DNA from: Psychrobacillus sp. BL-248-WT-3
Lineage (GTDB): Bacteria; Bacillota; Bacilli; Bacillales_A; Planococcaceae
Assembly (NCBI RefSeq): GCF_012843435.1
Contig: NZ_JABAFC010000015.1
Coordinates: 1-64,000 of the forward strand
Length of the DNA stretch: 64,000 nt
Direction: 5' to 3'
Shown here: positions 25,400 through 36,359 of the stretch, in pieces
Numbering within the stretch: the first letter of the stretch is position 1
Layout of the letters: each line of letters begins with the position of its first letter
Translations under genes and position numbers: made by a program
The notes under the pieces: generated by a model
Database searches by the model: none
What the model was told of the DNA's origin: nothing
The model's input: the letters and a program-made list of their open reading frames with translations, nothing else

Positions 25400-25593
25400 A
25401 AATTATAAAATCAATTCATTTTATGAATAGTAAAGAACGGCAATTCCGATTTTATAGTTGACAACCTTATAAGGATTAAAGGATTATAAGTAATGAAGGT
25501 TATCTGATTAGGTAATAGTTTTGAAACCTTTACATAGCATATAGAAAAAAGTTTACTAGGAAAATAGGCGAGCTTACTTGTATATCAATAATG

Positions 25594-25621
25594 TTGAAAG
25601 TCTAGTCAGTTATGCTATAAT
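25594..25621 (+). promoter_or_regulatory. SigA promoter of tig
   Basis: TTGAAA, a 16-base spacer and a perfect TATAAT lie about 105 bases upstream of the trigger factor start. The rest of the 25400-25726 gap is AT-rich with nothing else recognised. Confidence 0.75.
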
Positions 25622-25726
25622 ATACAAGTTGTCAATATAATTAGTGAAAAACTGTCCTGTTAAGTTTCAAACTTTTAATATACAGGCTACTAAATTATTG
25701 TAATTTATTTATTGGAGGTAGAATAA

Positions 25727-27007
25727 ATGTCAGTTAAATGGGAAAAACAAGAAGGAAATAATGGTCTTTTAACAGTTGAAGTTGCTGCTGATGTAGTAAA
25801 CAAAGGTTTAGACCAAGCTTTTAAGAAAGTGGTTAAGCAAATTAATGCACCAGGTTTCCGTAAAGGGAAAATGCCACGTCCAATTTTCGAAAAAATGTAC
25901 GGAGTTGAGTCTTTATACCAAGATGCATTAGATTTCATTCTTCCTGAAGCATATGCTTCAGCAATCGATGAAGCTGGAATCGATCCAGTAGATCGTCCAG
26001 AAATCGACATCGTAACTATGGAAAAAGGTCAACCTTTAGTGTTTACTGCTAATGTAGTAGTAAAACCAGAAGTAACTCTTGGCGATTACAAAGGTCTTGA
26101 AGTTACTAAGTTAGATCAAACAGTTACAGACGAAGAAATCGAAGAGCAACTTAAAGGGCATCAAGCTCGTTTAGCTGAATTAGTTGTAAAAGAAGATGCA
26201 ATCGTTGAAGGCGACACTGCAGTAATCGACTTTGAAGGATTTGTAGACGGAGAAGCATTTGAAGGCGGAGCAGGACAAGATTATCCTTTAGAAATCGGTT
26301 CTAACTCTTTCATCCCAGGCTTTGAAGGTCAATTAGTTGGCGTTAAAGCTGGCGAATCAAAAGACGTAGAAGTTACATTCCCAGAAGAATATCATGCAGC
26401 AGAATTAGCTGGTAAAGCAGCAACTTTCAAAGTAACAGTTAAAGAAGTAAAAGGAAAAGAACTTCCTGAACTTAATGACGAGCTTGCTAAAGAAATCGAT
26501 GCTGAGGTTGAAGGTCTTGAAGCTTTACGCACTAAGCTAAAAGAAGCAGCAACTGAAGAGAAAAAACAAATGTCTGAACAAAACCTTCGTGATGATTTAG
26601 TAGAAGCTGCAGCAGCAAACGCTACTATCGATATCCCAGAAGCTATGATCGAAACAGAAGTAGACCGCATGTTACAAGAATTTGGTCAACGTTTAGAGCA
26701 ACAAGGTATGAACTTAGAACTTTACTTCCAGTTCTCTGGTCAAGACGAAGCTGCTTTACGTGAGCAAATGACAGAAGATGCTAAAAAACGTGTGAAAGTA
26801 CAATTAACTATTGAAGCTATCTCAGAAAAAGAAGAGCTTCAATCTTCTGAAGAAGAGGTTAATGCTGAACTAGAAAAAATGAGTGCTCAATTCAATATGT
26901 CAGCTGATGATATTAAACGTGCACTTGGTGGTACGGAAGTTCTTGAAAAAGACCTTCGCTTCCAAAAAACTGTGGAATTCTTAGTAGAAAACGCTAAAAT
27001 TTCATAA
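25727..27007 (+). CDS. tig: Trigger factor
   Basis: This 426-residue ribosome-associated chaperone with prolyl isomerase activity has the ribosome-binding signature [12 protein letters not shown] near residue 42. An FKBP-like PPIase domain covers about 160-245 ([34 protein letters not shown]). The helical C-terminal arms complete the normal length. TTGGAGGT precedes the ATG. Codon use is strongly biased, as expected for a highly expressed gene. Next downstream are clpX and lonA, the usual Bacillus proteostasis cluster. Confidence 0.98.
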   Translation: MSVKWEKQEGNNGLLTVEVAADVVNKGLDQAFKKVVKQINAPGFRKGKMPRPIFEKMYGVESLYQDALDFILPEAYASAIDEAGIDPVDRPEIDIVTMEKGQPLVFTANVVVKPEVTLGDYKGLEVTKLDQTVTDEEIEEQLKGHQARLAELVVKEDAIVEGDTAVIDFEGFVDGEAFEGGAGQDYPLEIGSNSFIPGFEGQLVGVKAGESKDVEVTFPEEYHAAELAGKAATFKVTVKEVKGKELPELNDELAKEIDAEVEGLEALRTKLKEAATEEKKQMSEQNLRDDLVEAAAANATIDIPEAMIETEVDRMLQEFGQRLEQQGMNLELYFQFSGQDEAALREQMTEDAKKRVKVQLTIEAISEKEELQSSEEEVNAELEKMSAQFNMSADDIKRALGGTEVLEKDLRFQKTVEFLVENAKIS

Positions 27008-27030
27008 TTACACATAACGCGTTATAATAT

Positions 27031-27064
27031 AACAAGGTACAGCATCTGTCTGTGCCTTGTTTTA
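27031..27064 (+). terminator. Intrinsic terminator of tig
   Basis: AACAAGGTACAG and CTGTGCCTTGTT form a 12-bp stem with one wobble pair, followed by TTTA. Confidence 0.85.
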
Positions 27065-27193
27065 TACATACATAACTTTTTTAGTATGGCGCTGTTGCTA
27101 TCGTTGTCACTTGTATCTAGTCTGAATACTGCCTTGAGTAATGCAATCCGATGTTACAGCGTATATAGAATAAATCTTAAGCAAACTTATTAT

Positions 27194-27222
27194 TTGATTC
27201 TGGACAAAGAATCTTGTAAGAT
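27194..27222 (+). promoter_or_regulatory. Candidate SigA promoter of clpX
   Basis: TTGATT, a 17-base spacer and TAAGAT end about 25 bases before the translation start. A moderate match. Confidence 0.45.
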
Positions 27223-27247
27223 AATGGCTTGAATAGGGGTGAATATT

Positions 27248-28519
27248 TTGTTCAAATTCAATGATGAAAAAGGGAACTTAAAATGTTCTTTTTGTGGCAA
27301 GCCACAAGAACAAGTTCGTAAACTTGTTGCAGGACCTGGAGTTTACATTTGTGATGAATGTATAGATCTATGTTCTGAAATAGTGGAAGAGGAACTTGGC
27401 ACAGAAGAAGAAGTAGAGTTCAAAGAAGTTCCAAAACCAAAAGAAATTTTAGCTATTCTTGATGAATACGTAATTGGCCAAGAGCGAGCAAAAAAATCAC
27501 TTGCAGTAGCTGTTTATAACCATTACAAACGTATTAATTCCAATAGCGTAATTGATGAAGTTGAATTATCTAAATCAAACATAGTTTTAATCGGACCAAC
27601 AGGGAGCGGTAAAACTTTACTAGCTCAAACTTTAGCTAGAATTCTGAATGTTCCTTTTGCTATTGCAGATGCGACTTCATTAACAGAAGCTGGGTATGTT
27701 GGAGAAGATGTTGAGAATATCCTGTTAAAGCTTATTCAGTCAGCAGACTATGATATTGAAAGAGCAGAAAAAGGTATTATATATATAGATGAAATAGATA
27801 AAGTAGCTCGAAAATCTGAAAATCCTTCTATTACTAGAGATGTTTCAGGTGAAGGGGTACAACAAGCACTTCTAAAAATATTAGAAGGAACTGTTGCAAG
27901 CGTTCCACCACAAGGCGGACGTAAGCATCCTCATCAAGAATTCATTCAAATTGATACAACCAACATATTGTTTATCGTTGGAGGAGCATTTGATGGAATC
28001 GAACAAATTATTAAACGCCGTTTAGGTGAAAAAGTAATTGGTTTCGGTGCGGATCCAAATAAAGCAATAGTAGATGTAAAATCAGTATTATCCCAATTAA
28101 TTCCTGAGGATTTACTAAAGTTTGGTTTAATCCCAGAATTTATAGGTCGTCTTCCAGTATTGGCTAGCTTAGAGCAATTGGATAACAATGCATTAGTGCA
28201 GATTCTTACTGAGCCTAAGAATGCACTAGTGAAGCAATACCAAAAAATGATTGAGTTGGATAATGTTAAGTTAACATTTGAAGATGAAGCTTTAGTGGAG
28301 ATTGCGAAAGAAGCTATTGAGCGTAAGACTGGTGCTCGTGGATTACGTTCTATCATTGAAAATACAATGTTAGACGTTATGTATGAATTACCATCTCGTG
28401 ACGATATTGTGGAATGTGTGATTACGAAAGAAACAATTACACAACACTCTCGTCCTAAGCTTTTATTGGAAGATGGGTCTGAACTTAAAGAAATAGACAA
28501 CGAAAAAACATCGGCTTAA
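27248..28519 (+). CDS. clpX: ATP-dependent Clp protease ATP-binding subunit ClpX
   Basis: ClpX unfolds substrates for ClpP. The N-terminal zinc-binding domain has [10 protein letters not shown] and CDECIDLC. The AAA+ core shows the Walker [28 protein letters not shown] and [21 protein letters not shown] is the ClpP-contact loop. TTG at 27248 is chosen, giving the canonical [18 protein letters not shown] with AGGGGTG 6 bases upstream; an in-frame GTG at 27239 would overlap that ribosome binding site. The length is 423 residues. It is transcribed separately from tig. Confidence 0.98.
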   Translation: MFKFNDEKGNLKCSFCGKPQEQVRKLVAGPGVYICDECIDLCSEIVEEELGTEEEVEFKEVPKPKEILAILDEYVIGQERAKKSLAVAVYNHYKRINSNSVIDEVELSKSNIVLIGPTGSGKTLLAQTLARILNVPFAIADATSLTEAGYVGEDVENILLKLIQSADYDIERAEKGIIYIDEIDKVARKSENPSITRDVSGEGVQQALLKILEGTVASVPPQGGRKHPHQEFIQIDTTNILFIVGGAFDGIEQIIKRRLGEKVIGFGADPNKAIVDVKSVLSQLIPEDLLKFGLIPEFIGRLPVLASLEQLDNNALVQILTEPKNALVKQYQKMIELDNVKLTFEDEALVEIAKEAIERKTGARGLRSIIENTMLDVMYELPSRDDIVECVITKETITQHSRPKLLLEDGSELKEIDNEKTSA

Positions 28520-28679
28520 TAGCCATTGAAAAAGCTGGCTTCCAAACTACGTGCACAGGCGCGAGCAAGGATGTCAGCTATTTCTCTTTATAGAGTGAAA
28601 TCTACCTCTTTTTATCCAGAGGATTTACTGTATTATTAGGATATATAAAGGATACAATATGATGGAGGTGACTTCCAAG

Positions 28680-30995
28680 ATGGCAGAAAAGACGTATTAC
28701 CCGGTATTACCCCTTCGTGGATTATTTATATTTCCTACCATGGTGCTTCATATAGATATAGGTCGCGAGCGCTCCATCGCCGCTTTGAATACAGCAATGG
28801 AACGTGAGGAAAAACTATTTCTTTCTGCTCAGAGGGATTTAGGTATTGAACAGCCAGTGCAAGAGGATATTTATGATGTGGGAATAATTGCACACATAAA
28901 ACAAGTGGTTAAATTACCTAACGGAACGATGAGAGTTTTAGTGGAAGGTTTACAGCGTGCCATTTGGGATGAATATAAAGTGACGGATACAATTGATGAA
29001 GTTACTGTATCGGCTTATATTGAGCCTAAAAACGCTGATCAAGAAGATCAAGCTTTAATGCGTACTCTATTACATAATTTCGAAAAGTATTCTAAAGCTT
29101 CGAAGCACGTATCGGAGGAAACATATCGTTCAGTAGCTGATATTGAAGAACCAGGTAGATTAGCTGATATGATCGCAGCAGCTCTGCCGTTAAAGATTTC
29201 AGGCAAACAAGAGATTTTGGAAATTATGGATGTTAAAGAGCGCATGGAAACTTTAATCGTGCAGCTTTATAATGAACAAGAAATTTTGAATCTTGAGAAA
29301 AAAATCAACAATCGAGTTAAAAATGCGATGGAAAGAACACAAAAAGAGTTCTACCTCCGTGAGCAAATGAAGGCGATTCAAACAGAGCTTGGTGATAAAG
29401 AAGGTAAGACTGGCGAGGTTGCCGAGTTAAAAAAACGAATTGAAAAAGCAGGTTTACCTGAGTCTACTAAAAAGAATGTACTGAAGGAATTAGACCGTTA
29501 TGAAAAGCTGCCAACTCAAGCTCCAGAAAGTGGAGTAATTCGTAACTATATTGAATGGATTGTCTCTATTCCATGGTCCAATTCTACAGAAGACCAGTTA
29601 GATATTAAACGCTCAGAGCAAATTCTAGATCGCGATCATGATGGATTAGAAACTGTTAAAGAACGTGTACTAGAATATTTAGCAGTTCGTCAATTGACTA
29701 AATCACTAAGAGGACCAATTCTTTGTCTGTCTGGGCCACCAGGAGTGGGGAAAACCTCATTAGCCAAATCTATTGCAGAGTCACTTGGTAGAAAATTCGT
29801 TCGTATCTCTCTTGGAGGGGTAAGAGATGAATCAGAAATCCGTGGACATAGAAGAACCTATGTAGGCTCTATGCCTGGTCGAATTATTCAAGGGATGAAA
29901 AAGGCAGGAACGATCAATCCGTTAATTCTCTTGGATGAAATTGACAAGATGTCCAATGATTTCCGTGGAGATCCTGCAGCAGCAATGCTAGAAGTGCTAG
30001 ACCCAGAGCAAAATAACTCCTTTAGTGATCACTACATTGAGGAGACCTATGATTTATCCAATGTATTGTTTATTGCTACTGCTAATGATTTAAGCACAAT
30101 TCCAGGTCCATTAAGAGACCGTATGGAAATTATATCAATTGCGGGATATACAGAAATTGAAAAGCTGTCTATTGCTAAAAATCACTTGCTACCAAAGCAG
30201 CTTAAAGAGCATGGATTAAAGAAAACTCAGCTTCAAGTAAAGGACGATGCACTTATAGATGTCATTCGTTATTATACTCGTGAGGCGGGTGTTCGTAGCT
30301 TAGAGAGAGTATTAGCTAATATTTGCCGTAAAGCAGCTCTGCTCATTGTTTCAGGTGATAAAAAACGAGTTACTATTTCCACAAAGAATTTGGAAGATAC
30401 TATTGGTAAGCGAAAATTCCGTTATGGACAAGCTGAATCGGAAAATCAAGTAGGCGTAGCAACTGGTCTTGCTTATACAACAGTTGGTGGGGATACACTT
30501 CAAATAGAGGTCTCCTTATCAGCCGGATCAGGTAAATTACAGCTTACAGGTAAACTTGGAGATGTTATGAAGGAATCCGCTCAAACGGCCTTATCTTATG
30601 TTCGCTCTAAGGCAGCTGATTTCGGAATTGATCCTACCTTCCATGAAAATAAGGATATTCATATTCACGTACCAGAAGGTGCTGTTCCAAAGGATGGCCC
30701 ATCTGCAGGTATAACGATTGTGACGGCACTTGTTTCTGCACTATCTAAACGACCAATTTTACGTGAGGTCGGGATGACGGGTGAGGTTACATTAAGAGGT
30801 CGAGTGTTGCCAATCGGTGGTTTAAAAGAAAAAACATTAAGTGCTCATCGCGCTGGCTTGACGACAATTATTTGTCCGAAAGACAACGAGCGTGATATTG
30901 AAGATATTCCAGAAAGTGTTCGCGAAGTATTAACATTCCATTTTGTTTCCGATGCTGAAGAGGTGCTTCAACTTGCATTAGAGGAGGCAAAATAA
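28680..30995 (+). CDS. lonA: ATP-dependent protease Lon (LonA)
   Basis: This 771-residue protein has a LAN substrate-binding domain (about 8-195, YYPVLPLRGLFIFPTMVLHI). The AAA+ ATPase has GPPGVGKTS and LLDEIDKM. The C-terminal serine-lysine protease domain has the catalytic Ser in PKDGPSAGIT and the Lys in IGGLKEKTLSAHRAG. The ATG at 28680 is preferred: GGAGGTGA lies 8 bases upstream and the protein then begins MAEKTYYPVLPL like B. subtilis LonA. Upstream in-frame ATGs at 28659 and 28662 precede or overlap the ribosome binding site. Its stop codon abuts the ysxC start. Confidence 0.98.
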   Translation: MAEKTYYPVLPLRGLFIFPTMVLHIDIGRERSIAALNTAMEREEKLFLSAQRDLGIEQPVQEDIYDVGIIAHIKQVVKLPNGTMRVLVEGLQRAIWDEYKVTDTIDEVTVSAYIEPKNADQEDQALMRTLLHNFEKYSKASKHVSEETYRSVADIEEPGRLADMIAAALPLKISGKQEILEIMDVKERMETLIVQLYNEQEILNLEKKINNRVKNAMERTQKEFYLREQMKAIQTELGDKEGKTGEVAELKKRIEKAGLPESTKKNVLKELDRYEKLPTQAPESGVIRNYIEWIVSIPWSNSTEDQLDIKRSEQILDRDHDGLETVKERVLEYLAVRQLTKSLRGPILCLSGPPGVGKTSLAKSIAESLGRKFVRISLGGVRDESEIRGHRRTYVGSMPGRIIQGMKKAGTINPLILLDEIDKMSNDFRGDPAAAMLEVLDPEQNNSFSDHYIEETYDLSNVLFIATANDLSTIPGPLRDRMEIISIAGYTEIEKLSIAKNHLLPKQLKEHGLKKTQLQVKDDALIDVIRYYTREAGVRSLERVLANICRKAALLIVSGDKKRVTISTKNLEDTIGKRKFRYGQAESENQVGVATGLAYTTVGGDTLQIEVSLSAGSGKLQLTGKLGDVMKESAQTALSYVRSKAADFGIDPTFHENKDIHIHVPEGAVPKDGPSAGITIVTALVSALSKRPILREVGMTGEVTLRGRVLPIGGLKEKTLSAHRAGLTTIICPKDNERDIEDIPESVREVLTFHFVSDAEEVLQLALEEAK

Positions 30996-31577
30996 ATGAA
31001 AATTCATAACGTCGAACTATTAATAAGTGCCGTAAGACCAGCGCAATATCCAGAAGGTGACTTACCGGAATTTGCGCTTGCTGGGCGCTCCAATGTTGGA
31101 AAATCTTCGTTCATCAATAAGATGATTGGAAGAAAAAGCATGGCTCGTATTTCTTCCAAGCCAGGTAAGACACAAACACTGAACTTTTATAAGCTAGAAG
31201 AAGATCTGCTATTTGTCGATGTACCTGGATACGGATATGCAAAGGTATCAAAATCGGAACGTGCCGCGTGGGGTAAAATGATCGAAACTTATTTTACCTC
31301 TCGTGAGGTTCTAAAAGGCGTGCTATTAATAGTGGATTTAAGACATCCACCTACTAAAGATGACTGTATGATGTATGATTTCTTGAAGCATTACAACATT
31401 CCATGTATCGTAATCGCTACAAAAGCGGACAAAATTCCTAAAGGAAAATGGGACAAACATAAGAAGATTGTAAAAGACGAACTTCAAATGGATAAAAGCG
31501 ATCCACTAATTGTTTTCTCTTCCGAAACTGGGCTAGGATTCGATGCAGCCTGGAAGGAAATCGAAACTAGAATGTAG
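30996..31577 (+). CDS. ysxC: Ribosome biogenesis GTPase YsxC/EngB
   Basis: This 193-residue TRAFAC GTPase is required for 50S subunit assembly. It shows G1 GRSNVGKSS, switch I region [15 protein letters not shown]3 [10 protein letters not shown] and G4 ATKADK. Length and order are typical. The ATG directly follows the lonA stop codon, and the ribosome binding site GAGGAGG lies in the lonA 3' end, so the two are translationally coupled. This lonA-ysxC pairing is conserved in Bacillus. Confidence 0.97.
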   Translation: MKIHNVELLISAVRPAQYPEGDLPEFALAGRSNVGKSSFINKMIGRKSMARISSKPGKTQTLNFYKLEEDLLFVDVPGYGYAKVSKSERAAWGKMIETYFTSREVLKGVLLIVDLRHPPTKDDCMMYDFLKHYNIPCIVIATKADKIPKGKWDKHKKIVKDELQMDKSDPLIVFSSETGLGFDAAWKEIETRM

Positions 31578-31636
31578 TATTTTCATATACACTTTTTTTG
31601 CCTTAAATTAAGTCGTTAATAAGTCTAGATAAGATT

Positions 31637-31681
31637 AAAAAAGATTAATTGGGGAATACCATCCTTAGTTAATCTTTTTTT
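31637..31681 (+). terminator. Intrinsic terminator of lonA-ysxC
   Basis: AAAAAAGATTAA and TTAATCTTTTTT form a 12-bp stem around a 20-base loop, with a T-run. Confidence 0.8.
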
Positions 31682-31755
31682 GTGCAAATAGTTAATCTAA
31701 TAAAGCACCAATTACCAGCAAGCGTCGTTTAGATGAGCGGAAGGCATTCGCCGAG

Positions 31756-32123
31756 AGCTTAAACAAAAGGGTTGATTTGTAATACAAAGAAATTTTAAAT
31801 CAGAGAGTAGAATTGATTTCCGCCCCAGCCGGACGCTTTCCTCGGGGTGAGCGATAAGCCCTCACCCATCGCTTACGCGCGTGGTTGTGAGGTCTTATCT
31901 GTCTCACTCATCCCGTAGGAGTCGCCGTCTGGTGCTCCAATCAATAAATGGAGCAGCTTTAGCATCCATAAAGCGCTAACAAATTTACTCCCAGAAACAT
32001 AGCAAAAAATGTCACCAATTTCAATTTCATCATCTATATATGTTCTTAATAGCTATTGTTTATGTCTACAGTCACTATAAAAATGAATAGTTAGCAAAAT
32101 CAACCAATAACTTTAACAAAGCT
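31756..32123 (-). mobile_element. MITE-like repeat element, copy B (inverted)
   Basis: This copy matches almost all of copy A on the opposite strand, including the GC-rich hairpin core and the GGTTGATTTTG-type end. Its right end CTTTAACAAAGCT is intact. The left end (GCTTAAACAAAAGGG) is degenerate and no target-site duplication is visible. A short GC-rich fragment just upstream (around GATGAGCGGAAGGCATTCG) may be debris of another repeat. It fills most of the 800-bp gap between ysxC and hemA. Confidence 0.8.
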
Positions 32124-32266
32124 AAAAGTATTAAAAAGTATTAATTATCGTGATTTAAATAAAAATAGGAATTATGATAATGGTCAAAAATTAAATTTGA
32201 ATAGTTAATCTTTTATAAACTTGGACAGAATGTTTGTATATGCGAATAGTTTTTGCTATTATTAAT

Positions 32267-32281
32267 TTATAATAATTCTAA
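32267..32281 (+). promoter_or_regulatory. PerR-box-like operator upstream of hemA
   Basis: TTATAATAATTCTAA matches the PerR consensus TTATAATNATTATAA at all but one position. B. subtilis hemAXCDBL is PerR-controlled, which supports the call. It lies 101 bases before the hemA start. Confidence 0.65.
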
Positions 32282-32298
32282 ATAAGATTTCATAGCTT

Positions 32299-32330
32299 GT
32301 TCACAAATGTCGAATTCTCTACTTGTGAAC
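32299..32330 (+). promoter_or_regulatory. Perfect inverted repeat next to the hemA promoter
   Basis: GTTCACAA and TTGTGAAC are separated by 16 bases and lie just upstream of a TATAAT at 32337-32342. Being upstream of the -10, it is more likely a protein-binding site than an RNA hairpin. The binding protein is unknown. Confidence 0.45.
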
Positions 32331-32381
32331 CTATGCTATAATAGGTCTTATGAAATGAACGTGAAAGGGTGACATGACTCC

Positions 32382-33746
32382 ATGCACACACTAGTGGTAG
32401 GTGTCAATTATCGTACTGCACCTGTTGAGATTCGTGAAAAGCTTTCTTTTGTTGAAGCTGAGCTTCCAAATGCGATGCAGGCGTTACAAGAACAGAAAAG
32501 TATTTTAGAAAACGTTATTGTGTCTACATGTAACCGTACTGAAATTTACGCTACTGTAGATCAATTGCATACAGGAAGATACTATGTTAAACAATTTCTA
32601 GCAAATTGGTTCGATATCCCAATGGAGAACCTTTCTAGATATTTATTTATTCATGAAGATAATGAAGCAAATAATCACTTATTCCGTGTTACTGCTGGAG
32701 TCGACTCCATGGTTCTAGGCGAGACTCAAATTTTGGGACAAGTGAAGAAGAGCTTTTTAAATGGGCAAGAAAATGGGACAACTGGCACGATATTTAACCA
32801 ATTATTTAAACAAGCAGTGACGTTTGCGAAACGTGCTCATGCGGAGACATCTATTGGTGAAAATGCAGTATCTGTTTCTTATGCGGCAGTTGAGTTAGGT
32901 AAAAAAATATTTGGTTCGTTAAATCATAAGCACGTGGTCATTTTAGGTGCCGGAAAAATGGGCGAGTTAGCTATCCAAAACCTACATGGTAGCGGGGCTG
33001 AAAAGGTAACAGTTATAAATCGTACGTATGAGAAAGCAAAGGAGCTTGCTTCTAAATTTGCTGGAAATGCTAAACCGATGGACGAACTTCAATGTGCTCT
33101 ATTAGAGGCGGATATTCTTATCAGCTCTACAGGTGCTACTGAATATGTAATTGACCTGGAACTAATGCAATTCGTAGACCGTTTACGTAAAGGGAAGCCT
33201 TTATTCATGGTAGACATTGCTGTACCGCGAGACTTAGATCCACGTATCGGTGATTTACCAAACGTGTTCTTATATGATATTGATGATCTTCAAGGAATTG
33301 TAGAAGCGAATCTTGCAGAAAGAGAACGTGCTGCAGTCCAAATCAATAAAATGATTGAGACAGAAATTGATCAGTTTAATGAATGGGTAGCTACGCTTGG
33401 AGTAGTGCCAATCATATCTGCTTTACGTCAGAAAGCTAACAGAATTCAAATGGAAACAATGAGTTCTATTGAAAACAAGATGCCGAACTTATCTGATCGT
33501 GAACGAAAAATATTAAATAAACATACGAAATCAATTGTTAATCAGCTTTTAAAAGAGCCAATACTACAAGCTAAAGAGCTTTCTACTTCTAAAAATCCAG
33601 GTGAACAGCTTCAATTATTCCAACAGATCTTTGGTATTGAGGATGATGTAAAGAAGGAAGTAGAAAGCCAAGCTGAAAAAGCAAAAATTAATTTGAAGCA
33701 AGCGTTAATGCATCAAGATTTAAAAGAGAACTTAACGTTCAATTAA
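32382..33746 (+). CDS. hemA: Glutamyl-tRNA reductase
   Basis: HemA reduces glutamyl-tRNA to glutamate-1-semialdehyde, the first committed step of haem synthesis by the C5 pathway. The 454-residue protein shows the catalytic cysteine in [11 protein letters not shown] (about residue 50) and [18 protein letters not shown]. It also has the NADPH-binding [11 protein letters not shown] and the C-terminal dimerisation domain. AAAGGGTG precedes the ATG. It heads the hemAXCDBL operon, with a PerR-box-like site and a TATAAT element upstream. Confidence 0.98.
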   Translation: MHTLVVGVNYRTAPVEIREKLSFVEAELPNAMQALQEQKSILENVIVSTCNRTEIYATVDQLHTGRYYVKQFLANWFDIPMENLSRYLFIHEDNEANNHLFRVTAGVDSMVLGETQILGQVKKSFLNGQENGTTGTIFNQLFKQAVTFAKRAHAETSIGENAVSVSYAAVELGKKIFGSLNHKHVVILGAGKMGELAIQNLHGSGAEKVTVINRTYEKAKELASKFAGNAKPMDELQCALLEADILISSTGATEYVIDLELMQFVDRLRKGKPLFMVDIAVPRDLDPRIGDLPNVFLYDIDDLQGIVEANLAERERAAVQINKMIETEIDQFNEWVATLGVVPIISALRQKANRIQMETMSSIENKMPNLSDRERKILNKHTKSIVNQLLKEPILQAKELSTSKNPGEQLQLFQQIFGIEDDVKKEVESQAEKAKINLKQALMHQDLKENLTFN

Positions 33747-33829
33747 TCTAAAGGAGGTGTTTTTGTATCTTTATGGAAACTAGAGAGATATAAAAATGCC
33801 TTTTTTGTTGTACAAAGGGAGAAATTTAT

Positions 33830-34660
33830 ATGGCTGATTTGACGATGACACGGCTCCACGAGATTATGGTCGTCCTTCAATCCGTTAGCCTTGTCTTCTA
33901 TTTTATAGATTATCTTAATAAGGATCGGCAAGTTCATCGCTTGGCGGTAGGGCTTCTTTCCATCGTCTGGCTACTTCAAACGGTGTTTTTGGTGTTGTAT
34001 ATGGTTGAAATGAAGCGCTTTCCAATTTTATCGTTGTTTGAAGGGATTTACTTTTATGCATGGCTCATCATTTTGCTTTCCTTAGTCATGCAGCTAGTAT
34101 TCAAATCAGATTTGCCTGGATTCTTTCTAAATATTATTGGTTTCATATTTATGACTATCCATACATTTGCCCCGAGTCAATTGGAGCAATCTCCAGTGGG
34201 TGATGCACTCCGATCGGAGTTATTATTCATTCATATTACATTTGCATTTTTAGCATACGCAGCATTTGCTTTATCGTTTGTTTTTTCTATTCTTTATTTG
34301 ATATTGTATAGAGTGTTGAAGAAGAAAAAGTGGACAAAGCAATTTAGTAGATTACCTTCGCTACAGCATGCGGAAACAGGAATGACTCTGTCTATTATTA
34401 CTGGAATACCTTTATTGTTTGTAAGTCTCGTTCTTGGGTTACAATGGGCTTATATATCTTTAAATGAGTTTTCTATATTTGATTTTAAGATTGTTAATTC
34501 CTTTATTCTATTAGTTCTATATATTGTCGTTCTTTTAATAAGAAAGGGTGTACGATATAAAGGAACGAATTATGCGTGGATTCACGTATATGCATTTTTA
34601 TTTGTTATAATAAATTTTTTACTAGGTAGTCAATTATCACAATTCCATTTTTGGTATTAA
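33830..34660 (+). CDS. hemX: HemX, membrane protein of the CcsA/ResC-like family
   Basis: This 276-residue protein has about eight hydrophobic segments and the cytochrome c assembly family fold (PF01578 type). HemX in B. subtilis lowers HemA protein level and lies at the same place between hemA and hemC. The start ATG has AAAGGGAG about 7 bases upstream. In the 83-bp gap after hemA there is a second AAAGGAGGTG with only tiny frames behind it (ATG GAA ACT AGA...), possibly a leader remnant. Confidence 0.9.
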   Translation: MADLTMTRLHEIMVVLQSVSLVFYFIDYLNKDRQVHRLAVGLLSIVWLLQTVFLVLYMVEMKRFPILSLFEGIYFYAWLIILLSLVMQLVFKSDLPGFFLNIIGFIFMTIHTFAPSQLEQSPVGDALRSELLFIHITFAFLAYAAFALSFVFSILYLILYRVLKKKKWTKQFSRLPSLQHAETGMTLSIITGIPLLFVSLVLGLQWAYISLNEFSIFDFKIVNSFILLVLYIVVLLIRKGVRYKGTNYAWIHVYAFLFVIINFLLGSQLSQFHFWY

Positions 34661-34676
34661 GAAAGGTAGCGTGTTT

Positions 34677-35606
34677 ATGCGTAAAATTATTGTAGGTTCA
34701 AGAAGAAGTAAATTAGCTCTAACACAAACGAAATGGTTTATTCAACAAATGAAAGATATGGGCGCACCATTTGAGTTTGAAATAAAAGAGATTGTTACAA
34801 AAGGTGATCAAATCTTAAATGTAACACTTTCCAAAGTTGGAGGGAAAGGTCTATTCGTTAAGGAAATTGAGCAAGCGTTATTTGACAAGGAAATAGATTT
34901 TGCCGTACATAGCATGAAGGATATGCCATCAGTCTTGCCTCCTGGCTTAGTAATGGGATGTACTCCTAAGCGTATCGATGAACGTGATGCTTTCATTTCT
35001 ACAGGACATGTGAAGCTAATGGATTTACCTAAGGGAGCTATTGTAGGGACAAGTAGTCTACGCAGAAGCGCTCAATTACTATTATTACGTCCAGATATCG
35101 AGATTAAGTGGATACGAGGCAACGTGGATACAAGGCTGCAAAAGCTTCAAGATGGAGAATATGACGCTATAATCTTAGCAGCAGCTGGACTTAAACGACT
35201 TGGCTGGAGTGATGAAGTAGTAACAGAGTATATCTCCGTTGAGGATTGTGTTCCAGCGGTAGGGCAAGGGGCATTGGGAGTTGAATGTCGTGAAGATGAC
35301 AAGGAGCTTCTAAATGAGCTTCAAAAACTTTCAGACAAAGAAACTTGGGATACCGTTCTTGCTGAACGTACATTTTTGGCTGCTATGGATGGCGGGTGTC
35401 AGGTTCCGATTGCAGGGCATGCTGTTATGAATGGCAATGAGATTACGTTCACTGGACTTATTGCAGCACCAGATGCATCTGTTGTGTACAAAGAAGTAGT
35501 ATCTGGAACAAACCCAGTAACAGTAGGGAAAGAAGCGGCACGAATTTTAACGGAACAAGGAGCTTTCGATTTAATCCAAAAGGTTAAGGCTGATTTAAAT
35601 GTTTAA
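34677..35606 (+). CDS. hemC: Hydroxymethylbilane synthase (porphobilinogen deaminase)
   Basis: HemC polymerises four porphobilinogen units. The 309-residue protein has [31 protein letters not shown] and RGNVDTRL. The dipyrromethane cofactor cysteine is in [12 protein letters not shown]. The ATG at 34677 gives the usual [11 protein letters not shown] start with AAAGG about 10 bases upstream; the in-frame GTG at 34671 is too close to it. It overlaps hemD by 8 bp. Confidence 0.97.
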   Translation: MRKIIVGSRRSKLALTQTKWFIQQMKDMGAPFEFEIKEIVTKGDQILNVTLSKVGGKGLFVKEIEQALFDKEIDFAVHSMKDMPSVLPPGLVMGCTPKRIDERDAFISTGHVKLMDLPKGAIVGTSSLRRSAQLLLLRPDIEIKWIRGNVDTRLQKLQDGEYDAIILAAAGLKRLGWSDEVVTEYISVEDCVPAVGQGALGVECREDDKELLNELQKLSDKETWDTVLAERTFLAAMDGGCQVPIAGHAVMNGNEITFTGLIAAPDASVVYKEVVSGTNPVTVGKEAARILTEQGAFDLIQKVKADLNV

Positions 35607-36354
35607 AAATTCACCTCTACAAAATGAGCATATCATTTTTACAGGGGTGAATAGATCAGATGAGGCAGCAAATCTTACAGCTAGTTTAGGAGGGGTTCCC
35701 TATGTGGCACCCTTCATAGCTACTAAGGAGATTGTGGAGCCCGAAGACAAAGATAAACTCTTAAACAGTAAAATTTACCAATGGTTTATATTTACGAGTC
35801 AGGCAAGTGTAGCTGCCTTTCATCAAAAGATGCTTACCTATCATTTAGGTGTAGAAGCTTTTCAGGTTAAAATGGCCGCTGTCGGTTCAAAAACGGCGTC
35901 AGCTCTCGAGAAAATTGGATTTACAATAGATTTTATGCCGACTACCTTTAGTGCAGATGTTTTTATTAAAGAATTTCCACGGGTAGCAGCACCGGAAGAT
36001 ACATGTTTGTATTTCCGAGGGAATCTTGCAAAAAATACAATTACAGAGGGTCTGGTCAATTCAGTTGATGAATGGACAGTCTATGAGACCGTGATGCTAG
36101 AAGATAATGTAGAGATGGTGAAGGAGCTTTTAACTAGTGGGAAAAGCTGCTCGGTAGTGTTCACAAGTCCTTCTTCGGTGAATGCCTTTCATCAAACGAT
36201 TGGCAAGGATTTAGGCTATAATAGCTTTACCGTATGTGCTATTGGTCATATAACGAAAAACCATTTAAAATCATTAGGTGTTACCGTGCAGGTAATGCCT
36301 AAAACCTATACTTTAACAGAGGTAGTAAATGCGCTAGCTCAATGGAAGGGATGA
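35599..36354 (+). CDS. hemD: Uroporphyrinogen-III synthase
   Basis: HemD cyclises hydroxymethylbilane with inversion of ring D. The 251-residue protein is divergent, as the family usually is. It shows the two-domain pattern with [10 protein letters not shown] (about 56-65), [25 protein letters not shown] and [14 protein letters not shown]. It starts within the hemC 3' end, so translation is coupled. Identity is secured by position between hemC and hemB. Confidence 0.93.
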   Translation: MFKNSPLQNEHIIFTGVNRSDEAANLTASLGGVPYVAPFIATKEIVEPEDKDKLLNSKIYQWFIFTSQASVAAFHQKMLTYHLGVEAFQVKMAAVGSKTASALEKIGFTIDFMPTTFSADVFIKEFPRVAAPEDTCLYFRGNLAKNTITEGLVNSVDEWTVYETVMLEDNVEMVKELLTSGKSCSVVFTSPSSVNAFHQTIGKDLGYNSFTVCAIGHITKNHLKSLGVTVQVMPKTYTLTEVVNALAQWKG

Positions 36355-36359
36355 ATGTA

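Noticed and set aside
27946-28500. 184-codon frame antisense to clpX
   Set aside because: It is a shadow of a highly conserved coding sequence, with Ser/Asn-rich composition typical of antisense translation.
33747-33829. Short gene between hemA and hemX behind a good AAAGGAGGTG
   Set aside because: The frames behind it are under ten codons and no conserved peptide is evident; possibly a remnant.
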